Assembly: GCF_007830515.1 (NCBI RefSeq)
Contig: NZ_VLKT01000037.1
Coordinates: 1-64,000 of the forward strand
Origin: Mesorhizobium tianshanense
GTDB taxonomy: Bacteria > Pseudomonadota > Alphaproteobacteria > Rhizobiales > Rhizobiaceae
Direction of reading: 5' to 3'
DNA length: 64,000 nt
Shown here: positions 33,024 through 42,027 of the stretch, in pieces
How the letters are laid out: each line of letters starts with the position of its first letter
Numbering within the stretch: position 1 is the first letter of the stretch
The notes under the pieces: model-generated
Told to the model about the DNA's origin: nothing
The model's database searches: none
What the model saw: the letters and a program-made list of their open reading frames with translations, nothing else
Program-made: the position numbers and the translations under genes

Positions 33024-34463
33024 ATGAACAGCATGAGCCTCACCACGCTTGAACGCGGCAAGACGACAGTCGATGCCGCGGCCCTGGAGGCGCTTTCGGC
33101 GCAATTGCGCGGCACTGTGCTGACGGAAGGCGACGCCGCCTATGACGATGCACGCAGCATCTGGAATGCCATGATCGACCGCCGGCCCGGGCTGATCGTG
33201 CGCTGCGCCGGCGCCGCCGACGTTATCGCTGCCGTCAATTTTGCCAGGGAAAACAGGCTTCTCGTGGCGGTTCGCGGCGGCGGCCACAACATTGCCGGCA
33301 GTGCCGTCTGCGACGGCGGGCTGATGATCGATCTGTCGCCGATGAAGTCGGTGCGGGTTGATCCGGCGACGCGGCGGGCATGGGTGGAACCTGGCGCGAC
33401 GCTCGCCGATGTAGACGCGGAAACCCAGGCCTTCGAACTGGCGGTGCCGACCGGTATCAACTCGACCACAGGTATATCGGGCCTGACGCTGGGCGGCGGC
33501 TTCGGCTGGATCACGCGGAAATTCGGCCTGACCATCGACAATCTTCTTTGCATGGATGTGGTTACCGCCGACGGCAAGCTGCTGCGCGCCAGCCAGACGG
33601 AGAATCCAGACCTGTTCTGGGCACTGCGCGGTGGCGGCGGCAATTTCGGCATCGTCACGGCTTTCGAGTTCAAGCTCCACCGTGTCGGCCCGCAAGTGCT
33701 GTCGGGGCTTGTCGTTCATCCCTTCGCCGATGCCGAAAACGTGTTGCGGGAGTATCGGGCAGCGCTCGAGGTGGCCTCCGACGAGCTGACCTGCTGGGTG
33801 GTCATGCGGCAGGCACCGCCGCTGCCATTCCTGCCGGCCGAATGGCATGGCAAGGAGGTACTGGTTCTGGCCATGTGCTATTGCGGCGATCTCCGGGAGG
33901 GGGAAAAGGCGACGCAAAGGCTTCGCGCCATCGGAACGCCGATCGCCGATGTCGTCGGTCCAAATCCGTTCACCGGCTGGCAGCAGGCTTTCGATCCGTT
34001 GCTTGCGCCCGGCGCCCGCAACTACTGGAAGAGCCACGACTTCACCGCGCTTTCCGACAGCGCGGTAGAGGTCGTAACCGCGGCGATATCCAGGCTTCCC
34101 GGCCCCGAATGCGAAGTATTCTTCGGCCATGTCGGCGGTGCCGCGGGCCGCGTGACAGCCGATGCGACGGCGTTTCCGCAGCGCAGCGCGCATTACGTCA
34201 TGAATGTTCACGCCCGCTGGCGTGAGCCGGAAATGGACCGCGCCTGCATCGACTGGGCGCGCGGTGTTTACGAGGCGGCCAAGCCCTATGCCGCCGGCAC
34301 GGCCTATGTGAACTTCATGCCCGAGGATGAAGTCGACCGGGTCGAAGAAGCCTATGGCGGCAACTATCGGCGGCTTCTGGAAATCAAGCAGCGATACGAC
34401 CCGCTGAACCTGTTCCGCATGAACCAGAACTTGCGTCCGGCGGAAAACCTGCGCGCCGCATAG
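33024..34463 (+). CDS. FAD-binding oxidoreductase with berberine-bridge (BBE) domain
   Basis: A 479-residue PCMH-type flavoenzyme. Residues about 45-215 bind FAD, with AVRGGGHNIAGSAVCDGGL, whose His is the expected 8-alpha flavin attachment site, and LTLGGGFGWITRKFGLTIDN; the C-terminal BBE segment is EEAYGGNYRRLLEIKQRYDP with LFRMNQN. The second covalent cysteine of bicovalent oxidases appears replaced (STTGISGLTLGGG), suggesting single attachment. Such enzymes oxidise sugars, alcohols or alkaloid-like compounds with O2. ATG 33024 follows GGAGGAAAGCC; an in-frame ATG at 32985 is weaker. No signal peptide is visible. The gene stands alone. Confidence 0.88.
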   Translation: MNSMSLTTLERGKTTVDAAALEALSAQLRGTVLTEGDAAYDDARSIWNAMIDRRPGLIVRCAGAADVIAAVNFARENRLLVAVRGGGHNIAGSAVCDGGLMIDLSPMKSVRVDPATRRAWVEPGATLADVDAETQAFELAVPTGINSTTGISGLTLGGGFGWITRKFGLTIDNLLCMDVVTADGKLLRASQTENPDLFWALRGGGGNFGIVTAFEFKLHRVGPQVLSGLVVHPFADAENVLREYRAALEVASDELTCWVVMRQAPPLPFLPAEWHGKEVLVLAMCYCGDLREGEKATQRLRAIGTPIADVVGPNPFTGWQQAFDPLLAPGARNYWKSHDFTALSDSAVEVVTAAISRLPGPECEVFFGHVGGAAGRVTADATAFPQRSAHYVMNVHARWREPEMDRACIDWARGVYEAAKPYAAGTAYVNFMPEDEVDRVEEAYGGNYRRLLEIKQRYDPLNLFRMNQNLRPAENLRAA

Positions 34464-34787
34464 GGCACGCACGCAATGACAAGGCCCGCGCCTCCGACCG
34501 GAGGACGCGGGCCGGTCAGGCGTTGCCTCTCGCACGATCCTTGCCGACCGACGGGAGCCTTCCCAGTATCGTTAGAGTTTTCGAATTTCTTGACTCGGCT
34601 GGCGAAAACGGGCAGCAAAGTTCAGCACCTTTCGCCAATCGGCGATCGGTAGAGGGATTGGTTAACCAAGTTTGTCCATCTTTTGAATCAATCGGCAACA
34701 GACGCGAAGCGTGCAGGGGGCACTAGGCGACTGTGATCGTGACGGCAGCGAGCCCCGCATGCCGCAAGGCCGATTGAGGTTGGTTGT
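34464..34787. other. 324-bp gap, hairpin only
   Basis: Beyond the hairpin at 34483-34513 after the flavin oxidase gene, I see no gene, RNA or repeat here. The right end carries the leader of the DUF2778 gene, with GAGGTTGGTTGT before its ATG. Confidence 0.5.
34483..34513 (+). terminator. Strong hairpin after the flavin oxidase gene
   Basis: GGCCCGCG (34483-34490) pairs with CGCGGGCC (34506-34513), and the inner bases CTCC/GGAG extend the stem. It begins 19 bp past the stop codon at 34463. There is no T run, so termination efficiency is uncertain. Confidence 0.5.
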
Positions 34788-36317
34788 ATGGCGTTTGTGC
34801 GTTTGAAAAACCGGGGTGACGATCCTGAATCTGGATTGACTTCGATGAGGCCCGGCCTGCGCTGGGTCGCGGTTCCCGTTGTTGGCGTTGCGATCGCTTT
34901 GTGGTCGGTGGCGACCATGGCCGGCCTTTATTCGGTAGGGACCTCGCTCAATGCCGCGTCCAACAGCCTTCCGCAAAACCTGCTCGCGCCGCGCAGCATC
35001 GCGCTCGCCGATCCCCGGCGCACCTCTGCCGATTCATGGGCCAGTTCACGGGCGCCGTCACTGGCAAACCGGCAGCGTCAGGCGTCGCTGCTCAATCGAT
35101 GCGATGCCGGCTGCGCCGCCGCAAGCTCCGTGCATGAAGACAAGATGGCGCGCCTCAAGCCGTTAGCGCAGCCGAACGGTATTGCGCCTTTCACCTCGCA
35201 TGACGCCCGCTTCGACGACGTGGTGGCGAAAGCCGCGCTGTCGCCCGAAAAACTTGCTGCTGCCTTTGCCCATGCCACCGCGACGCCCCTTACGCTTGCC
35301 AGCCTGCCGGCGGCCGCGCGCTTTGCGGAGCCGGTGCGCCTGCCCGACCAGAACGGCCCGGCCTCCGTGCGCTTCGGGCCGGAGGTCGCGGAGATCGAAC
35401 GATCCTCCCGTCTGGCGTTGGCGCTTGCGAACGTGTCGCCGGAAGAGATGATCGACGTGCTGCCGGCGGCTGTTACGGCAAGCGAGCCTTCCGCTCCACA
35501 GGAGCCGCAAGAAGCTGAGGTTCAGATGGCCTCGCTTCCGCCACAAGACGAGATGCCTGACAGCATTCCCTTACCGACCTGGCGCCCGCAGGCGGACACC
35601 GCTCAGTCAGACGAGGCGCCCGAGGTCGAGGCACCCAAGGCCAAAGCGCCCAAAGTTCAGGCGTCGAAGCCCGCCAAGTCCCAGTCTCAGCCATCCAAAG
35701 CCAACAAGGTGCAGACCGCCGACGCTCCGCGGGTCGACACGCCCCGGGCGCCAGCCCAGTCACCGAGGAGTTCGTCATCGGCGGCCATGCCAAGTATGCA
35801 AGCCAACCAGGGCAGCCCGGGCATGCAAGGCAAACCGGCCAAGCGGTCCAAGGCCAAGGCCGCAGACATGCTGGCCTATGCCAAACCCGACAGCCCGGCT
35901 GGCGGCGGGGCCTTCCGCAACCTGTTCACCAAGCCCGGCATGGGCAGCGGCGTCGCCGTCTACGATATCTCGGCGAAAACCGTCTATATGCCGGACGGTT
36001 CGCGACTCGAGGCGCATTCGGGAATTGGCTCGATGGCCGATCAGCCGCGCTACGCCAACCGCAAGAATGTCGGCCCGACACCGCCCGGCACCTATGACTT
36101 GAAGCTGCGCGAATCGCGCTTCTACGGCGTCGAGGCGATACGTCTCACCCCCACCAGCGGCAACAACAAATATGGCCGCGACGGCCTGCTCGCCCACAGC
36201 TACCTGCTGCGCGGCGGCCGTGCGGAATCCCATGGCTGCGTGGCCTTCAAGGACTATGCGCGCTTCCTAGCCGCCTACAAGAAGGGCAAGATCAAGCGCC
36301 TCGTCGTGCGCGGCTAA
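34788..36317 (+). CDS. Large DUF2778 (L,D-transpeptidase-like) membrane-anchored protein
   Basis: A 509-residue protein in three parts: one transmembrane helix near residues 24-46 (LRWVAVPVVGVAIALWSVAT), a long disordered Ala/Pro/Lys/Gln-rich linker to about residue 370 (for example EVEAPKAKAPKVQASKPAKS), and a C-terminal DUF2778 domain (about 380-505). The domain carries AHSYLLRGGRAESHGCVAF with the SHGC motif resembling the catalytic His/Cys of L,D-transpeptidases. DUF2778 is the domain of the Tlde1 peptidoglycan-cutting effectors, but here the anchor and linker suggest a house-keeping cell-wall enzyme reaching across the periplasm. No secretion or immunity genes are adjacent. Confidence 0.85.
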   Translation: MAFVRLKNRGDDPESGLTSMRPGLRWVAVPVVGVAIALWSVATMAGLYSVGTSLNAASNSLPQNLLAPRSIALADPRRTSADSWASSRAPSLANRQRQASLLNRCDAGCAAASSVHEDKMARLKPLAQPNGIAPFTSHDARFDDVVAKAALSPEKLAAAFAHATATPLTLASLPAAARFAEPVRLPDQNGPASVRFGPEVAEIERSSRLALALANVSPEEMIDVLPAAVTASEPSAPQEPQEAEVQMASLPPQDEMPDSIPLPTWRPQADTAQSDEAPEVEAPKAKAPKVQASKPAKSQSQPSKANKVQTADAPRVDTPRAPAQSPRSSSSAAMPSMQANQGSPGMQGKPAKRSKAKAADMLAYAKPDSPAGGGAFRNLFTKPGMGSGVAVYDISAKTVYMPDGSRLEAHSGIGSMADQPRYANRKNVGPTPPGTYDLKLRESRFYGVEAIRLTPTSGNNKYGRDGLLAHSYLLRGGRAESHGCVAFKDYARFLAAYKKGKIKRLVVRG

Positions 36318-36496
36318 AACCAGCCGCCGACGCGGATCGCGTCGAAGGAGCTCGGCGCGTAGACCCGCAGCGGCGAGAATGAAAGCCGCCACAGCCCCCC
36401 GATTGTCAGCAGCCGCCACCGAAACCGTTTTCATTCCCGGCCGGGCAGACTATGACTGGCCGGGGCGGGTCGGCTCCGGTTCACCAAGAGGATGTC

Positions 36497-37282
36497 ATGA
36501 CAATACGCGCTGTCGTCTGGGGCGAGAATATCCATGAGCGGACCAATGAGGTGGTCGCTGGCATTTACCCCGAGGGCATGCATGCGACGATCGCCAAGGC
36601 GCTGAATTCCGACAAGGCGATCTCCGCCTCGACCGCGACGCTGGAGCAGCCGGAGCATGGTCTGCCAGCGAGCCGTCTGGCCGAAACCGATGTGCTGCTA
36701 TGGTGGGGACACAAGGACCATGGCGCCGTCGCCGACGAAGTCGTCGAGCGCGTGGCGCGTCGCGTCTTCGAAGGCATGGGGCTGATCGTCCTCCATTCCG
36801 GCCATTTCTCGAAAATCTTCAAGAGGCTGATGGGCACGCCGTGCACGCTGAAATGGCGTGAGGCGGGCGAGCGCGAGCGGCTCTGGGTGACCAGCCCCAG
36901 CCATCCGATCGTTGCCGGGATCGGCGAGTATTTCGAGCTCGAAAACGAGGAGATGTATGGCGAGCAGTTCGCCGTGCCGGAGCCGCTGGAAACGGTTTTC
37001 ATCTCCTGGTTCCAGGGCGGCGAAGTGTTCCGGTCGGGGCTGACTTATCGCCGGGGTGCGGGCAACATCTTCTATTTCAGGCCCGGCCACGAGACCTATC
37101 CGACCTATCACGACAGCAACGTGCAGAAGGTGCTGCGCAATGCGGTGAAATGGGCTCACAACCCGCTCGGGTCAAATCCAGCCATCCTCGACGCGCCGAA
37201 CGTGCCGGTGGAAAAGGCGCTCGAGCCGATCGTCGAGCGCGGCGGAAAACTTCATGCCGAGGGCGAAGCCGGCTATCGCTGA
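36497..37282 (+). CDS. thuA: ThuA, trehalose-utilisation protein
   Basis: A 261-residue class I glutamine-amidotransferase-like protein. Typical ThuA features are VVWGENIHERTNEVVAGIYP at the start, LWWGHKDHGAVADEVVERV, IVLHSGHFSKIFKRLMGT and the end region FYFRPGHETYPTYHD. ThuA/ThuB of Sinorhizobium meliloti act on trehalose and related disaccharides through 3-keto intermediates. ATG 36497 is preceded by AAGAGGATGTC; an upstream in-frame ATG at 36452 is less likely. thuB follows after 75 bp on the same strand. The transport genes thuEFGK normally linked to the pair in S. meliloti are not here. Confidence 0.9.
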   Translation: MTIRAVVWGENIHERTNEVVAGIYPEGMHATIAKALNSDKAISASTATLEQPEHGLPASRLAETDVLLWWGHKDHGAVADEVVERVARRVFEGMGLIVLHSGHFSKIFKRLMGTPCTLKWREAGERERLWVTSPSHPIVAGIGEYFELENEEMYGEQFAVPEPLETVFISWFQGGEVFRSGLTYRRGAGNIFYFRPGHETYPTYHDSNVQKVLRNAVKWAHNPLGSNPAILDAPNVPVEKALEPIVERGGKLHAEGEAGYR

Positions 37283-37357
37283 CCATGATGCCGAACCTTG
37301 GTTCGGAAAATCCACGGTCAAACAAGAAGATAAAGCCACATCCTAAGGATAAGAATC

Positions 37358-38416
37358 ATGCGTCTCCTGATACTCGGCACCGGCTGGATGGCGGAGGAGC
37401 ACGCCAGGCAGTTCAGCAAGATCGCGGGCGTCGAATTGATCGGCGCCGTCGATGTCGACCGCGCACGTGTCGACAAGTTTTCGGACAGCTACGGTATTCC
37501 CAACCGGTTCACGTCGCTGCAAGACGCGCTCGCATGGGACAAATTCGACGCGGTCGCGAACGTGACGCCAGATCGCATCCACCATCCGACCACCATGATG
37601 CTGATCGCGGCGGGCAAGCCGGTGCTGTGCGAAAAACCGCTGGCCGAAAATTACCGGAGGGCCAGCGAGATGGCTGATGCCGCCGAACGGGCCGGCATCA
37701 TCAACATGGTCAACCTGACCTACCGCAACGTGGCTGCGCTGCAGAAGGCGCGCGCCATGGTGCTTGCTGGCGAGATCGGCCAGATCCGGCATGTCGAAGC
37801 GTCCTATCTGCAGAGCTGGCTGGTCTCCAAATTCTGGGGCGATTGGCGCACCGACCCGAAATGGCTCTGGCGCCTGTCGCGCGGCCACGGCTCCAATGGC
37901 GTGCTGGGCGACGTCGGCATCCACATCCTCGATTTCGCCAGCTATGGCGCGGCGCTCGACATCGACCATGTGTTCTGCCGCCTCAGGTCCTTCGACAAGG
38001 CGCCCAACAACCGGATCGGCGAGTACGAGCTCGACGCCAATGACAGTTTCACCATGGCGCTGGATTTCAGCAATGGCGCCTTCGGCGTCGTCCATGCCAG
38101 CCGCTGGGCAACCGGCCACCTCAACGAATTGCGGCTGCGCATCTATGGCGACAAGGGCGGCATCGAAGTGGTGCACAATCTGAACGGCTCGGAGCTGAAC
38201 GTGTGCATGGGCGAGAACATCGAGAACGCCAAATGGCAGGTCCTCGATGCCGGATCGGTACCGACCAACTACCAGCGCTTTGTCGATGCGGTGCGAAACG
38301 GCGTTCAGCCCGAGCCGTCATTCCACCATGCCGCCGAACTGCAGAAGGTGCTGGATCTTGCCGTCGTCTCGGACGAGAAGAGGGCGGAGCTGAGGGCCCA
38401 TGCCGACACGCAGTGA
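37358..38416 (+). CDS. thuB: Gfo/Idh/MocA-family oxidoreductase, probable ThuB
   Basis: A 352-residue NAD(P)-dependent sugar dehydrogenase. The N-terminal Rossmann fold starts MRLLILGTGWMAEEHARQF; the EKP motif (VLCEKPLAENYRRASEMAD, Lys near residue 94) and the C-terminal region with GVLGDVGIHILDFASY containing the catalytic Asp and His are present. Paired with thuA, it is probably ThuB, which oxidises trehalose or similar disaccharides to the 3-keto form. ATG 37358 is preceded by AAGGATAAGAATC. Confidence 0.87.
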   Translation: MRLLILGTGWMAEEHARQFSKIAGVELIGAVDVDRARVDKFSDSYGIPNRFTSLQDALAWDKFDAVANVTPDRIHHPTTMMLIAAGKPVLCEKPLAENYRRASEMADAAERAGIINMVNLTYRNVAALQKARAMVLAGEIGQIRHVEASYLQSWLVSKFWGDWRTDPKWLWRLSRGHGSNGVLGDVGIHILDFASYGAALDIDHVFCRLRSFDKAPNNRIGEYELDANDSFTMALDFSNGAFGVVHASRWATGHLNELRLRIYGDKGGIEVVHNLNGSELNVCMGENIENAKWQVLDAGSVPTNYQRFVDAVRNGVQPEPSFHHAAELQKVLDLAVVSDEKRAELRAHADTQ

Positions 38417-38539
38417 TGTCGTTCGCTGAAAGGAGCCAGCCATGGCCACGCGCCGAATGTTCCTGCGGTCAGCTTCTAGCATTTGTAGACGGCAGCTAAT
38501 CGTCACCCGATGGATCGGACCAAGCGGGCCGCGCCACCG

Positions 38540-39406
38540 CTAGGGCTCGAGGAAGTCCAGGGCCTTTTCCACAAAGGCACCGTGATACTGGAAAATGGCC
38601 GTATGCCCGCCGTCCTCGTACAGAACCAGCTCGGCATTGGGCAAGCGCCGTGCCATGTCGACGGAATTGCTGGTGGGCACCATTCTGTCGTGATCGCCAT
38701 TCACCACGAGGACCGGGTGCCGGATACGCGATAGGTCGGCAGGGCGCTCCAGGCCAAAGGCACGGACCGCCTTGAGCTGCTGGTTGAAGGCGCCGAGCGT
38801 GATGGGCTTGTCGCGATCATCGGTCCGTTCCCTCAATCGCTGCAGAAATTCGCGCGCCGCCTTCTTGCCGTTGGGGCTCTGGGTGAAGAAGAGGTAGTTC
38901 TTCGGGTCCTTGATGGTCAGCGCGGCGCGGATCATGTCGAAGAAGGTGACGAACGTCACCCTGTCGATGCCGGTACCCCCGGCTGGACCGGTTCCCGCGA
39001 GAATGATCTTGCGAACCAGATTAGGCTCCAGCTGAACAATCGCCTGGGCGATGAAGCCGCCAAGAGATAGGCCAAGCAGATCGACCTGCTCGAAACCGAG
39101 AGCCCGGATGAAGGCGATCGCGTCGCGGGCCATCGCCTCCACCGTGTTGGGAGTGGAGCCGCCTGATGCACCAACACCACGGTTATCGAAGGTGATAACA
39201 CGCCGTTTTGCGGCAATGCCATCGACGACCCGGGGATCCCAATTGTCGAGAACCGCACTCAGATGGGTGAGAAAGATCACCGGTAACCCCGTTGTGGGCC
39301 CGAGCTCCCGGTAGGCGAATTTCGTACCGCCGACGTCGACCGTTTTCGTCGGCACGTCCCTGTGTTTGATGATCGCGGCAGGTCGCGATAGTTGATGCAC
39401 GTTCAT
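38540..39406 (-). CDS. Alpha/beta hydrolase
   Basis: A 288-residue alpha/beta-hydrolase. The oxyanion region is FLTHLSAVLDNWDPRV, the nucleophile elbow GLSLGGF has Ser near residue 114, an acidic residue lies in VVNGDHDRMVP, and the catalytic His is in EDGGHTAIFQYH. The THLS in place of the common HGxP motif is a variant seen among some hydrolases. Substrate is unknown. It overlaps the TetR gene upstream by 4 bp (ATGA), so the two are co-expressed and the hydrolase is probably under TetR control. Confidence 0.87.
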   Translation of the reverse strand: MNVHQLSRPAAIIKHRDVPTKTVDVGGTKFAYRELGPTTGLPVIFLTHLSAVLDNWDPRVVDGIAAKRRVITFDNRGVGASGGSTPNTVEAMARDAIAFIRALGFEQVDLLGLSLGGFIAQAIVQLEPNLVRKIILAGTGPAGGTGIDRVTFVTFFDMIRAALTIKDPKNYLFFTQSPNGKKAAREFLQRLRERTDDRDKPITLGAFNQQLKAVRAFGLERPADLSRIRHPVLVVNGDHDRMVPTSNSVDMARRLPNAELVLYEDGGHTAIFQYHGAFVEKALDFLEP

Positions 39407-40005
39407 GATGGTTTCCTTTCTGCGGGCTTGTCGCTCTCGCGGGGCTGGAGCTGCGCCTTCGCCGCCACCGCGCCAGCCTCAAGAATGCGATCGGATAGTT
39501 TGGTACCCTTCACCGCGCGGGACAGCTCAAGCGTGCCGATCAGGGTCGCAAAGACGCCGAACGCGACAGCCTCGGGGTCGCGGGCGTCGGGCGTAAGTTC
39601 GGCCGCCACCTGGCGTACGAGCTTTAGCAGGTGTTCGGCGTAGACTTGGCGCGTCTCGGCCGGCTCACGCGCAATTTCGGGCAACAGCGCGGCTGAAGCA
39701 CAACCTTTGCCCGGATTGTCTCGGTGTTCCGCCGACAGATACGCGTCGATGGCCATTGACGCGCCGCCGGCGGCCAATAGCTCCTGAATTTGGTCCGCCT
39801 GAACTTCCAGGGCGGCCGCCACGCTCTCGCGCACGAGCGCCGCCTTGGACGGAAAGTGGGGATAGAAAGCTCCGTTGGTCAGTCCCGCCTCGCTCATGAT
39901 GCCGGCGAGACCAGATGCAGCGATGCCGTCGGAGCGAAACCGTTCGGCCGCCACATCCATGATCCGCTGCCGCGATGCGTCCTTCCTACCTTTCTCATAG
40001 CGCAT
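39403..40005 (-). CDS. TetR-family repressor
   Basis: A 200-residue regulator. The N-terminal helix-turn-helix spans about residues 10-55 (RQRIMDVAAERFRSDGIAAS, LAGIMSEAGLTNGAFYPHFP), followed by a helical ligand-binding domain with KGCASAALLPEIAR, a sequence found in the subgroup that responds to small organic or electrophilic compounds. ATG 40005 is preceded by GAAGGAGAAACC. A near-perfect 17-bp inverted repeat lies just upstream and between this gene and the divergent oxidoreductase, making it the likely operator for both transcripts. Confidence 0.88.
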   Translation of the reverse strand: MRYEKGRKDASRQRIMDVAAERFRSDGIAASGLAGIMSEAGLTNGAFYPHFPSKAALVRESVAAALEVQADQIQELLAAGGASMAIDAYLSAEHRDNPGKGCASAALLPEIAREPAETRQVYAEHLLKLVRQVAAELTPDARDPEAVAFGVFATLIGTLELSRAVKGTKLSDRILEAGAVAAKAQLQPRESDKPAERKPS

Positions 40006-40023
40006 GGTTTCTCCTTCGATCAT

Positions 40024-40070
40024 CTATTGCATTACGGTCATATTATCATTAAGTGATCGTAATGCAATAG
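40024..40070. promoter_or_regulatory. Probable TetR operator in the divergent promoter
   Basis: CTATTGCATTACGGTCA (40024-40040) and TGATCGTAATGCAATAG (40054-40070) are inverted copies matching at 16 of 17 positions, with a 13-bp AT-rich spacer. The dyad lies 18 bp from the tetR start and 51 bp from the oxidoreductase start, so one site can control both directions. Each arm also contains the short palindromic core TGCATTA/TAATGCA, so two dimers may bind. Confidence 0.75.
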
Positions 40071-40121
40071 GGCGATGCATCGGAGATGGCGCTCTGGGTC
40101 TCCTCAATTTGGAAAGCTGCA

Positions 40122-41123
40122 ATGAAAGCCTTTATCGTCGATCGATACGCAAAGAACGCTCCCCTCCGGCTTGGAGAGGTTCCGGAGCCGGAAGTACGGG
40201 ACAATGACGTGCTGGTGCAGATCCATGCCGCCAGCCTCAATCTGCTGGACTCCAAGATCAGGGACGGAGAATTCAAGCTCATCCTGCCCTATCGCCCGCC
40301 CTTCGTTGCAGGCCATGACGTGGCCGGAACGGTCATTCGCGTCGGCTCGAAAGTCCGACAGTTCAAACCGGGCGACGAGGTCTATGCGCGAACGAGCGAC
40401 GGTCGGGTCGGAACTTTCGCTGAATACATCGCCATTAATGATGCGGACCTGGCCCTGAAACCGAAGAACCTCAGCATGGAAGAGGCTGCGTCCATTCCCC
40501 TGGTGGGACTGACCGCTTGGCAGGCGCTGGTCGAAAGGGCGAACCTGAAGAAAGGACAGAAGGTCTTCATTCAGGCCGGCTCAGGCGGAGTGGGGACATT
40601 CGCCATTCAGTTGGCAAAGCACCTCGGCGCGACGGTCGCCACGACAACAAGCGCCTCGAACATGGACATGGTCAGGAAACTAGGCGCCGATGTCATCATC
40701 GACTACAAGAAGGATGACTTCGAGAAAGTCCTTTCGGGCTACGACGTCGTTCTGAACAGCCAGGACAACAAGACGCTCGAAAAGTCCCTGCGCGTGTTGA
40801 AGCCAGGTGGCGTCGCCGTTTCGATCTCCGGTCCGCCCGATCCCGAGTTTGCCAGGGAGAAGGGTCTGAGCATGGTGCTGAGACTGGTCATGCGCCTTTT
40901 GAGCGCCGGCGTCAGGAGGCGGGCCAAACGCGCAGATGTCCGATATTCGTTCCTGTTCATGGCAGCCAATGGGGCGCAGTTGACCAAGATCACGTCTCTC
41001 ATCGAGTCGGGCGTTATCCGCCCGGTCATAGATCGCGTCTTTCCGCTTGAGCTGACCAATGAGGCCCTGGCCTACATTGAGCGAGGCCGCGCCAAGGGCA
41101 AGGTTGTCATCAAGGTCAGATAG
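40122..41123 (+). CDS. NADP-dependent MDR oxidoreductase (quinone reductase type)
   Basis: A 333-residue medium-chain reductase without zinc ligands. It starts MKAFIVDRYAKNAPLRLGEV, has GHDVAGTVIRVGSKV, the Rossmann turn IQAGSGGVGTFAIQLAKHLGA near residues 152-170, and a C-terminal FLFMAANGAQL. The pattern is of NADPH quinone reductases and 2-alkenal reductases that remove reactive carbonyls. ATG 40122 follows GGAAAGCTGC; the upstream ATG 40086 adds residues that look non-native. It is divergent from the TetR-hydrolase pair across the inverted repeat, so probably induced by the TetR ligand. Confidence 0.88.
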   Translation: MKAFIVDRYAKNAPLRLGEVPEPEVRDNDVLVQIHAASLNLLDSKIRDGEFKLILPYRPPFVAGHDVAGTVIRVGSKVRQFKPGDEVYARTSDGRVGTFAEYIAINDADLALKPKNLSMEEAASIPLVGLTAWQALVERANLKKGQKVFIQAGSGGVGTFAIQLAKHLGATVATTTSASNMDMVRKLGADVIIDYKKDDFEKVLSGYDVVLNSQDNKTLEKSLRVLKPGGVAVSISGPPDPEFAREKGLSMVLRLVMRLLSAGVRRRAKRADVRYSFLFMAANGAQLTKITSLIESGVIRPVIDRVFPLELTNEALAYIERGRAKGKVVIKVR

Positions 41124-41272
41124 CTTTGCAATGCTTCAGGCCGACGACCTTCGCTTCCGGCATTCGCCAAATGATGTTCTACCCAAGCGTCCCAATGGGC
41201 ATAGTTGCGGACTTTTCGACACTATCCACCCATCTCGGCCATCGGCGCAGCCAACTGAGTTGAGTTAGAACT

Positions 41273-42001
41273 CTAATGCCGCAGGATCTTGCTCAGGAAA
41301 GCGCGGCTGCGGTCGGTCTTGGGATGCGAGAAGAACTCGTCGGGCGTGCCGCTCTCGACGATGGCGCCGGCATCCATGAATACCACGCGCTGGGCGACCT
41401 TGCGGGCAAAGCCCATCTCGTGGGTCACCACCATCATCGTCATGCCTTCCTCGGCGACCGCAACCATGACGTCGAGGACTTCCGAGATCATCTCGGGGTC
41501 GAGCGCCGAGGTCGGCTCGTCGAACAGCATGATCTTGGGGCGCATGCCGAGGCAGCGGGCGATCGCCACGCGCTGCTGCTGGCCGCCGGAGAGTTGCGCG
41601 GGATAGGCGTTGACCTTGTCGGCAAGGCCGACCTTGGCCAGCAGCTCGCGACCGGCCTTCTCGGCTTCGGCGCGCGGGATCTTGCGGACATGGATCGGCG
41701 CCAGCGTCACGTTCTCGAGCGCGGTCTTGTGCGGGTAGAGGTTGAACGACTGGAAGACGAAGCCGATCTCGGTGCGTAGCCGCGTCATGTTGGTGGCGGG
41801 ATCGCCGAGGCGCTGGCCATCGACCACCAGGTCGCCGTCGCGGATCGTCTCCAGACCGTTGATGCAGCGGATCAACGTGCTCTTGCCCGAGCCGCTCGGA
41901 CCGCAGACGACGACCACCTCGCGCGGCTCGACGCTGAGCGTGATGTCCTTCAGAACATTGAGCGCGCCGAACCATTTGTTGACGCCGCGAAACTCGATCA
42001 T
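41273..42001 (-). CDS. Polar amino acid ABC transporter, ATP-binding protein
   Basis: A 242-residue ABC ATPase of the GlnQ/HisP group. Walker A is GPSGSGKST, the Q-loop is FVFQSFNLYPHKT, the signature is LSGGQQQRVAIARCL, Walker B is KIMLFDEPTSALDP and the H-switch is VVTHEMGFARKV. ATG 42001 gives the usual start MIEFRGVNKWFG; a GTG at 42031, overlapping the permease stop as GTGA, is a serious alternative adding 10 residues. It is the last gene of an operon with two permeases, a binding protein and a saccharopine-dehydrogenase-like enzyme, suggesting a lysine-like or other cationic or polar amino acid. Confidence 0.9.
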   Translation of the reverse strand: MIEFRGVNKWFGALNVLKDITLSVEPREVVVVCGPSGSGKSTLIRCINGLETIRDGDLVVDGQRLGDPATNMTRLRTEIGFVFQSFNLYPHKTALENVTLAPIHVRKIPRAEAEKAGRELLAKVGLADKVNAYPAQLSGGQQQRVAIARCLGMRPKIMLFDEPTSALDPEMISEVLDVMVAVAEEGMTMMVVTHEMGFARKVAQRVVFMDAGAIVESGTPDEFFSHPKTDRSRAFLSKILRH

Positions 42002-42027
42002 GCCGGTGCGGCCTTTGCTGGGGTTCG

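Noticed and set aside
34788..36317. DUF2778 protein as a type VI secretion effector
   Set aside because: It has its own membrane anchor and long linker, and no VgrG, PAAR, Hcp or immunity gene is adjacent.
38540..41123. TetR/hydrolase/reductase group as a quorum-quenching or antibiotic resistance island
   Set aside because: Nothing in the sequences points to acyl-homoserine lactones or a given antibiotic; base composition does not differ obviously from the surroundings.
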